A stretch of DNA of 64,000 nt from Polynucleobacter sp. SHI8 (GTDB taxonomy: Bacteria; Pseudomonadota; Gammaproteobacteria; Burkholderiales; Burkholderiaceae). This document shows, in pieces, positions 58,045 to 64,000 of the stretch (the first letter of the stretch is position 1; every line of letters begins with the position of its first letter). Below the pieces are notes generated by a model, which saw only the letters and a program-made list of their open reading frames with translations, was not told where the DNA came from and made no database searches. The translations under genes and the position numbers were made by a program. The stretch spans positions 2,108,001 to 2,172,000 of the forward strand of contig NZ_AP027204.1 of the NCBI RefSeq assembly GCF_027944005.1, in the 5' to 3' direction.

Positions 58045-59937
58045 TCAACCCAGGCCAAAACTTAGAGCAATTTGATAAGTGATGAAAGAGGCTAGATAAG
58101 CTAGAGCAAACAAATACGTCAACATAATCAACGGGATTTTGTATCCCCCCGTCTCACGCTTTACTACCGCAATGGTTGATAAACATTGCGGTGCAAATAC
58201 AAACCAAACCAGTAATGACAATGCAGTTGCAAGGGACCAGCCTTGCTGCAAGATCGGTGTTAATGCTTCTTCAGCGCTTGTAGCCTGCCCTGCAATTGCA
58301 TAAACGGTTGCCAGGGAACTCACGACAACCTCTCTTGCCGCTAAGCCAGGAACCAATGCAATACTAATCTCCCAGTTAAAACCAATTGGTGCAAATACTA
58401 AGGCTAAAGCTTTGCCTAATATCCCCGCATAACTATATTCAATAGCAGGTCCAATTGCTCCCAAGGGAGGATTTGGATAACTTGCTAAAAACCATAAGGC
58501 TATGGTTAACACTAGAATGGTGCCACCCACACGTTTTAAAAAAATAATCGTTCGTTGCCACAAACCGATAGCAATATTTTTAAAACTAGGCATATGATAA
58601 TTTGGCAATTCCATCATTAGTGGATGAAATGCTTTTTGAGAACTTAAAAATGTTTTTAGTATCCAGGCAACAACCATGGCGCCTAAAATACCTGCAGCAT
58701 ACAAACCAAACAATACGAACCCTTGTAATTCAATTCCAAAGGCAATTTTTCTTGCGGGAATAAACGCGCCAATTAAAAGTGCATACACAGGTAGCCTTGC
58801 TGAACAGGTCATTAAAGGCGCAATTAAAATAGTCACCAATCTGTCTCTTGCATTACTAATGGTTCGGGTTGCCATAATACCGGGAATAGCGCATGCAAAG
58901 CTTGATAACAAGGGTATAAATGATCTACCTGACAAACCCACTGATCCCATTAATCTATCAAGTAAATATGCAGCTCTAGGAAGATAACCGCTCTCCTCTA
59001 AAAGAAGAATAAAGAAAAAAAGGATGAGAATTTGCGGTAAAAAAACTAAAACTCCACCAAGCCCAGCAATAATGCCATGAACGAGTAGACTCTGTAACCA
59101 TCCCTCGGGTATCAAGTTTGAAATCAACTGACTGACCCAATCAGTACCAGCCTCAATGATTTCTTTTGGATACTCTGCCCAAGAAAATACTGCCTGAAAT
59201 ATAAAAAATAAAACGATAAATAAAATAATTGGACCCAAAATCGGATGCAACAATATTCGATCAAACCGATCACTAATGGGGTCAGCAATCAGTTGGTCTA
59301 ATCCCATTCTTTTCAATATTCCCTGAACAACAATGTTGTCTGCCTCAATCGGCTGTTGATCAGAAACTACTTTTGTTGAGTTGAAAGTACTTACATGCGT
59401 TTTAAAGTCATAAGTCGCCAACTTGTCTCGAACGGCCTTATCACCTTTCGTTTGGATGCCAATCGACTCAACGATGGGTAGTTGTAATTCTTGCTCTAAC
59501 TTAGAAAGATCAATATCAATCCCTCGTTTTTTTGCTATATCCATCATGTTGATCACCACAATACAGGGTAATCCCATTCTTTTTACTGCGAGTACAAGCC
59601 TTAAATTTCTGCGTAAGTTCGTTGCATCTAAAACACATAAAACTAAATCAGGTTTTTTCTCTCCAGTTGCTCGACCCAAAAGCACATTACATGTGATTTC
59701 TTCATCTAAGGATCGTGGATACAAACTATAAACACCTGGTAAATCCAAAATACGTAAGGATTGATTACCTAAATCAAGCTTTCCTTCTTTACGTTCAACG
59801 GTTACACCCGCATAATTTGCAACCTTTTGCTTACCACCGGTTAACAAATTAAATAGAGAAGTTTTACCGCTATTAGGATTTCCAACTAAAGCAACTAATG
59901 GTTCTTTGGGGAAAAAATGGATTCTAGTTTCAGTCAT
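58045..59937 (-). CDS. feoB: Ferrous iron transport protein FeoB
   Basis: 630 residues, shorter than the 770 of E. coli. It has a G domain: LVGNPNSGKTSLFNLLTG (G1), VTVERKEG (G2), LDLPGVYSLYPRS (G3), and a later NMMD (G4, partly). Then a long helical membrane part with Gate motifs SFACAIPGIMATRTI and LVPGLAAREVVVSSLA. Iron(II) uptake at the inner membrane. Its start overlaps feoA by 8 bases. No feoC follows. Anaerobic or low-iron control is suggested by the Fur box. Confidence 0.95.
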   Translation of the reverse strand: MTETRIHFFPKEPLVALVGNPNSGKTSLFNLLTGGKQKVANYAGVTVERKEGKLDLGNQSLRILDLPGVYSLYPRSLDEEITCNVLLGRATGEKKPDLVLCVLDATNLRRNLRLVLAVKRMGLPCIVVINMMDIAKKRGIDIDLSKLEQELQLPIVESIGIQTKGDKAVRDKLATYDFKTHVSTFNSTKVVSDQQPIEADNIVVQGILKRMGLDQLIADPISDRFDRILLHPILGPIILFIVLFFIFQAVFSWAEYPKEIIEAGTDWVSQLISNLIPEGWLQSLLVHGIIAGLGGVLVFLPQILILFFFILLLEESGYLPRAAYLLDRLMGSVGLSGRSFIPLLSSFACAIPGIMATRTISNARDRLVTILIAPLMTCSARLPVYALLIGAFIPARKIAFGIELQGFVLFGLYAAGILGAMVVAWILKTFLSSQKAFHPLMMELPNYHMPSFKNIAIGLWQRTIIFLKRVGGTILVLTIALWFLASYPNPPLGAIGPAIEYSYAGILGKALALVFAPIGFNWEISIALVPGLAAREVVVSSLATVYAIAGQATSAEEALTPILQQGWSLATALSLLVWFVFAPQCLSTIAVVKRETGGYKIPLIMLTYLFALAYLASFITYQIALSFGLG

Positions 59938-60178
59938 TATCTTTGAGGTCTTCTACCTCGATTAACGCCGCTTCTTGCTTTCGAAGAGCAAATGTAGATA
60001 ACCCAATACGAATCATCATAGGATCTCCGCCAAAGAAGTTTTTTCTGAGTACAGTTACCTTTTCGCCAGGAATAAAACCTATTTCTGCCAATTGATGCTC
60101 TATCTCAGGCATCAAAGTAAAGGGATTTACCTTTTTCACCCTCTGAGTAACGTTAATTGGAAGTTGATTTAGTCTCAT
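59930..60178 (-). CDS. feoA: Ferrous iron transport protein FeoA
   Basis: 82 residues, the SH3-like small cytoplasmic partner of FeoB. Visible: QLAEIGFIPGEKVTVLRKNFFGGDPMMIRIG, ending TFALRKQEAALIEVE. The proline near residue 35 and the GFIPGE turn are family hallmarks. It precedes feoB with an 8-base overlap and sits 37 bases downstream of a Fur-like box. Confidence 0.93.
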   Translation of the reverse strand: MRLNQLPINVTQRVKKVNPFTLMPEIEHQLAEIGFIPGEKVTVLRKNFFGGDPMMIRIGLSTFALRKQEAALIEVEDLKDND

Positions 60179-60215
60179 CGCTTTATCGTTTTTTAAACAT
60201 AATTCGATTATAAAC

Positions 60216-60234
60216 GAGAATCGTTATCATTTGC
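60216..60234 (-). promoter_or_regulatory. Fur box upstream of feoAB
   Basis: Minus strand GCAAATGATAACGATTCTC matches the 19-base Fur consensus GATAATGATAATCATTATC at 14 positions by my alignment. It lies 37 bases before feoA. Confidence 0.7.
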
Positions 60235-60246
60235 ATTGTGGGTCGT

Positions 60247-60867
60247 CTAAAACTCTAAGTCAGTTTGACCTTTTAAACGATAGAAAGTTTGGTTTTGATC
60301 CGCGATGGAAATTTGTCGTGAGCCCGGCTCAACCGTGATTGCATCTCCGGCTTGCATAGTCCCTGTTTTTAAAACCCTTAAATACCAACCCGAAAAGCCA
60401 GATTGGACCATCGTTTTAGCGGCTGCTTTAAAGTTCATTTTGATATTTAATTTAAAGCAAGGCTCTCTAAACTGTGTCACCTGAAGTATGGTTTGACCTA
60501 CATGCCAGTTATCACCAATAAAAACATCTTTTTCCAACAAACCACTGACGGTAAGGTTTTCACCAAAGAATCCATGAGCAAGCTCATGTTGAGGATCAAA
60601 ATGATTTTGCCTCACTAAACAATCTTTCCAAAATGCGTAATGTTCAAACGCATAGGCATAAATGGCTTTTTCAATCCCGCCATGTACTTGAAGGTTCGAT
60701 TGCTCATCGCCAGCTACTCCAAGTTGACCTATCATTATTTCAGTCACATTATGCAGAGTGCTAATTGGTAATTTACGAATAGCAGAATAAATAATAGGTG
60801 TTCCATCACCTATTGGCTGGGTTAATGATTGCACTTTACCAACTGAAATTGAACATATTTGAGTCAT
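60247..60867 (-). CDS. MOSC-domain protein (YiiM-like)
   Basis: 206 residues. MOSC domains bind molybdenum cofactor; YiiM reduces N-hydroxylated compounds. Visible: YAYAFEHYAFWKD, HGFFGENLTVSG, VFIGDNWHVG and the conserved cysteine in REPCFKLNIKM, which ligates Mo in relatives. C-terminal AGDAITVEPGSRQISI. Upstream in the divergent region with yheS. A moaC gene is in the window, consistent with cofactor synthesis. Confidence 0.86.
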   Translation of the reverse strand: MTQICSISVGKVQSLTQPIGDGTPIIYSAIRKLPISTLHNVTEIMIGQLGVAGDEQSNLQVHGGIEKAIYAYAFEHYAFWKDCLVRQNHFDPQHELAHGFFGENLTVSGLLEKDVFIGDNWHVGQTILQVTQFREPCFKLNIKMNFKAAAKTMVQSGFSGWYLRVLKTGTMQAGDAITVEPGSRQISIADQNQTFYRLKGQTDLEF

Positions 60868-61078
60868 TTTTTAATCCTAAAAATTAATCAATTCATAGCC
60901 ATGATGCTGAGTATATCTAAAGCCTCTTAATAATTGTTTTTTTAAATGCCATATGACTATTAAGATCTTGGCCTCACGTTCTTCACTATTCTTATTTATA
61001 AATATTTTCTTGAATATAAGTTATGATTCATTGCCTTGAATATGATATTTGAGGCCTTTATAACTTTTATTTTTATTC

Positions 61079-63040
61079 ATGATTCAACTAAAAAACATTG
61101 TTTTACGTCGAGGGGCAAAAGCGGTCCTTCAACAAGCCTCTTTAACCATTAATCCAGGCGAAAAAGTAGGCTTAGTTGGTCGTAATGGAGCAGGAAAATC
61201 ATCTTTATTTGCGCTACTCAATGGATCTTTACATGAGGACCAAGGTGAATACTCTATTCCAAAACAATGGAGTATGGCGCAAGTTGCTCAAAACATGCCT
61301 GAAACAGATCAAAATGCAACTGATTTTGTTATTGATGGAGATGTATTACTCTTAAACGCGAAAGAAGCTGTAGAAGCTGCAGAACTTTCAGGGGATGGCG
61401 ATGCTATTGCAAACGCTTATATGCACCTATTTGATAGTGGCGCCAATGATGCTCAATCGAGAGCCCAGTCTCTCATTCTTGGTCTTGGGTTCAAATTAAG
61501 TGAACTCAACAATCCCGTAAACAGTTTCTCTGGTGGTTGGCGGATGAGGTTGCAACTTGCTAGAGCCTTAATGTGCCCATCTGATTTATTACTTCTTGAT
61601 GAACCAACTAACCACTTAGATCTTGATGCCCTAGTTTGGTTAGAGGCCTGGCTTAGAAAATATCAAGGAACACTTTTAGTCATCAGCCATGATCGTGAAT
61701 TTTTAGATAGCGTGACCCAAGTTACTGTTCATATTGAGAACTGTAACCTCAATCGATATGGCGGTAATTACAGTTCTTTTGAAGATCAGCGTTCCGAGCA
61801 AATAGCTTTACAACAAAGTGCTTTTTCAAAACAACAAGAAAAAATTGCCCATCTTCAAAAATTTATTGCTCGATTTAAAGCAAAGGCTAGCAAGGCAAAG
61901 CAAGCCCAAAGTCGCGTTAAAGCGCTCGATCGAATGGAAAAAATTGCTCCCCTATTATCAGAGGCTGATTTTACTTTTGAATTTAAGGAGCCGGTTAACT
62001 TACCTAATCCAATGCTTGTTTTACAGAATGTTGAACTTGGCTATGTGAATACCGAAAATCCTGATAACTCTATTGTGATTGTTCGTGATGTCAATAAATC
62101 AGTTCTTGCCGGTCAGCGTGTTGGTATTTTAGGCGCCAATGGTCAAGGCAAGTCAACCTTGGTTAAAACAATTGCGAGAACCATTCCGGCATTAACTGGC
62201 GAGATAACTGAAGGTAGAGGTCTACAAATTGGATACTTTGCCCAACAAGAGTTAGATATTTTGCAAGAGAATGATAACCCCCTTGAACATATGATTAGTT
62301 TGGTAAAAAAAGCAACTTTAGAGCGAACTCTCTCTGGACAAGGTACAAGAGAACAAGATTTACGTTCCTTTTTGGGTATGTTTAATTTCAGTGGCGATAT
62401 GATTTTTCAAAAAGTGGGCAGTATGAGCGGAGGAGAAAAAGCTCGTCTTGTTTTGTGTATGATTGTCTGGCAAAAACCAAATCTACTGTTGCTTGATGAA
62501 CCGACGAACCATCTTGACCTGGCTACTCGTGAGGCCTTATCGATGGCTTTAAATGAATATGAGGGTACGGTCATGTTAGTCAGTCACGATCGTGCTTTAT
62601 TACGAGCAGTATGTGATGAATTTTGGATGGTTTCTCGTGGTAAGGTTTATCCGTTTGAAGGTGACTTAGAGGATTATCAACAATTTTTACTCGACGAAGC
62701 TAAACGTCAACGGGACGAAGCTAAAAAGCTATCCTCACAAACTACCACTATTTCTGCATCTACTCCTGATCCGTCTATCACTTCAGCTCCATCTAAAAAA
62801 CCTTTTTTATCCTCTGAACAGAAAAAGTTAAAAAAGCGACTTGAAGTTTTAGAGAACCAAATCAGTAATGAAAATCATTTGATTACTGAATTAGAGAGAA
62901 AAATTTCTGAATCCAATGATATGACTTTAATTACTCAACTTGGGGTTGAACTTGCCATTATTCAAAAATCTCTTCAAACTAATGAAGAGCAATGGGTATC
63001 ATTAAGTGAGGAATTTGATCTTAAGTCTAACAATCATTGA
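61079..63040 (+). CDS. yheS: ABC-F family ATPase YheS
   Basis: 653 residues, close to E. coli YheS (637) and longer than EttA. ABC-F proteins act on the ribosome, not in membranes. Two ATPase domains: GLVGRNGAGKSSLFALL (Walker A 1), FSGGWRMRLQLARAL and LLLDEPTNHLDLDALVW, then the arm (EKIAHLQKFIARFKAKASKA), GILGANGQGKSTLVK, MSGGEKARLVLC and LLLDEPTNHLDLATREAL. The C-terminal part (about 540-640) is Lys/Glu-rich coiled coil. The sequence, including YVIDGD-like FVIDGD, fits YheS best. Confidence 0.92.
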   Translation: MIQLKNIVLRRGAKAVLQQASLTINPGEKVGLVGRNGAGKSSLFALLNGSLHEDQGEYSIPKQWSMAQVAQNMPETDQNATDFVIDGDVLLLNAKEAVEAAELSGDGDAIANAYMHLFDSGANDAQSRAQSLILGLGFKLSELNNPVNSFSGGWRMRLQLARALMCPSDLLLLDEPTNHLDLDALVWLEAWLRKYQGTLLVISHDREFLDSVTQVTVHIENCNLNRYGGNYSSFEDQRSEQIALQQSAFSKQQEKIAHLQKFIARFKAKASKAKQAQSRVKALDRMEKIAPLLSEADFTFEFKEPVNLPNPMLVLQNVELGYVNTENPDNSIVIVRDVNKSVLAGQRVGILGANGQGKSTLVKTIARTIPALTGEITEGRGLQIGYFAQQELDILQENDNPLEHMISLVKKATLERTLSGQGTREQDLRSFLGMFNFSGDMIFQKVGSMSGGEKARLVLCMIVWQKPNLLLLDEPTNHLDLATREALSMALNEYEGTVMLVSHDRALLRAVCDEFWMVSRGKVYPFEGDLEDYQQFLLDEAKRQRDEAKKLSSQTTTISASTPDPSITSAPSKKPFLSSEQKKLKKRLEVLENQISNENHLITELERKISESNDMTLITQLGVELAIIQKSLQTNEEQWVSLSEEFDLKSNNH

Positions 63041-63094
63041 TGTTTTATAGAGTTCTTTGTTATGATTCATTATTAAAGTTTGGAGATAAACATC

Positions 63095-63277
63095 ATGTCA
63101 ATGAGTAAAGTTAATGCTTATGCGGCTAGTCGCCCAAAACCCGTTCAAATAATCTCTAATAACAGCCCAGCTATGGGGCAAAATGGTGACGGTGTTCAAG
63201 ATGTTAAAAAGGCACCTCCAAGTCCACCCGTTAAGCAAATGGGCAAAGTTGGCACTATTATTAACATTAAAGCCTAA
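63095..63277 (+). CDS. Small protein of unknown function
   Basis: 60 residues from the ATG at 63095; a GGAG lies 9 bases before it, whereas the in-frame TTG at 63080 has none. Polar, Pro- and Asn-rich, with no membrane segment: PSPPVKQMGKVGTIINIKA at the C-terminus. It is short and could be a random ORF, but the ribosome site, start position and clean stop after yheS favour a gene. No family recognised. Confidence 0.5.
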   Translation: MSMSKVNAYAASRPKPVQIISNNSPAMGQNGDGVQDVKKAPPSPPVKQMGKVGTIINIKA

Positions 63278-63360
63278 TTATTTAGCGAAGCTTTAAAGTA
63301 CAGTGTATTTCTCTTCTTTATTATTGTTTTAATATTTAGAATCATTTATATAATTTATTC

Positions 63361-63909
63361 ATGATGAATAAATTTTCTTTTTCCCTTTTATTGGTAAGTT
63401 TTTTTATTTGCTCTTCGCAAGCGGCAGATTTAGATGATGATATTGACTTTTACCGAAATAAAGCCGCCAACGATACTGTCTCCAAAATTCTTAATTACAC
63501 CGAAGGACTGGATGAGTCAGGCTCAGACTCTACATTTTGGTACCCCCATAATGCAAAGGAGTGTGTTTATCGCAAAGCATCTTATGTTGAAATGAAAGTT
63601 GAAGTTCCGTCAAAAGATAATAGTGATGAACCGGCAAACTCCAATAATATAAAAACATATAAGACTGAATTTGTCTTAGACCCTAATTTTCGGGAAATCA
63701 AATTAAATACTTGGACGCCAAGCACTGTAAAAGTTGGATATGTCCAACATGCTGGAACATATTGGGGTCCTAATAATTATTTTCTTCATGTCATTGCAAA
63801 TGGCATTCCTATGTTGGAGTCTAGTAAGCCAAGAGACTTAGAACGTACACAAGCTGCATGGAACTTAGTTTTTAATAGGTTCTGCCCTGGTAGAAAAAAT
63901 AATTTTTAA
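63361..63909 (+). CDS. Exported protein of unknown function
   Basis: 182 residues. A clear signal peptide (LLLVSFFICSSQA-A, cleaved near residue 21) is followed by a polar domain with two cysteines, C68 in NAKECVYRKASY and C176 in FNRFCPGRK, which could pair. The middle part (TEFVLDPNFREIKLNTW) alternates polar and hydrophobic residues as in beta sheet. Not recognised. Two ATGs in a row start it, with no strong ribosome site. Downstream the window ends with nothing visible. Confidence 0.68.
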   Translation: MMNKFSFSLLLVSFFICSSQAADLDDDIDFYRNKAANDTVSKILNYTEGLDESGSDSTFWYPHNAKECVYRKASYVEMKVEVPSKDNSDEPANSNNIKTYKTEFVLDPNFREIKLNTWTPSTVKVGYVQHAGTYWGPNNYFLHVIANGIPMLESSKPRDLERTQAAWNLVFNRFCPGRKNNF

Positions 63910-64000
63910 ATATATTTTTTATAAACCCTAAAGTTTTCAGTTATGTAGCCGTAATAAATAATGTTATATGTAGTAATTAATCTAACTTTCATAATTCCCC

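Noticed and set aside
61019..63071. 13-base repeat GTTATGATTCATT before yheS and before the small gene at 63095
   Set aside because: Could be an extended -10 box, but no -35 box at the right distance in either case; two copies may be chance in AT-rich DNA.

Overview
The window is 64 kb of dense, AT-rich chromosomal DNA from a Gram-negative betaproteobacterium, most likely a Burkholderiales member of the Burkholderiaceae (a Polynucleobacter-like freshwater lineage is my best guess). The evidence is the gene order tgt-yajC-secD-secF, pgk-pyk-fba-purC-purE-purK-tsaC and recA-recX-DUF2889-sucC-sucD, two orphan Bug-type solute-binding proteins, LPS genes (waaA, waaF) and a CIRCE-controlled groESL operon. 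I see no rRNA, tRNA, CRISPR array, phage or insertion sequence. The placement is inference from gene content and could be tested by a recA or groEL tree.

Layout. 1-3.5 kb: end of tgt, then yajC-secD-secF. 3.6-10.4 kb: a Bug protein with a flavin monooxygenase, waaA, purB, a GST and mnmA. 10.5-13.4 kb: a three-gene pnt transhydrogenase operon whose middle gene (pntAb) is broken by a frameshift. 13.6-18.4 kb: an unknown secreted protein, then an outer-membrane factor / HlyD adaptor / DUF3302 operon with no pump gene. 18.4-20.6 kb: groES-groEL with promoter, CIRCE operator and terminator. 20.7-22.9 kb: RraA-like aldolase, second Bug protein, DUF4149. 23.0-26.2 kb: a signalling cluster made of a degenerate EAL protein, a NarL/BvgA-type regulator, a histidine kinase and a receiver-Hpt protein; the last two look like one hybrid kinase split by a one-base slip in a T6 tract. 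26.2-30.1 kb: SDR, lactate-dehydrogenase-like flavoprotein, HU, dacB. 30.1-37.5 kb: one long minus-strand operon of lower glycolysis, purine and t6A genes. 37.7-43.1 kb: ilvE, a zinc-finger protein, waaF, an NTF2-like protein, an unknown protein, M48 protease, moaC. 43.1-48.9 kb: the least understood part, with two small Cys-motif exported proteins, a beta-propeller / cupredoxin-like / polytopic membrane triad, a YiiX-like hydrolase and TerC. 49.0-53.5 kb: sucCD, DUF2889, recX, recA with a LexA box. 53.8-64 kb: MHS-type transporter, MpaB/DUF2236 oxygenase, SOUL protein, sulfurtransferase, feoAB with a Fur box, MOSC protein, yheS and two small unknown genes.

Genes are packed tightly. Several operons use ATGA or short overlaps, and four convergent gene pairs share exactly the four bases TTAA as both stop codons. 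Most of the window is housekeeping. The parts most worth following up are the Bvg-like signalling cluster (23-26.2 kb), the propeller/cupredoxin/membrane triad (43.6-46.9 kb), the adaptor operon without a pump (15.3-18.4 kb) and the two frameshifts.
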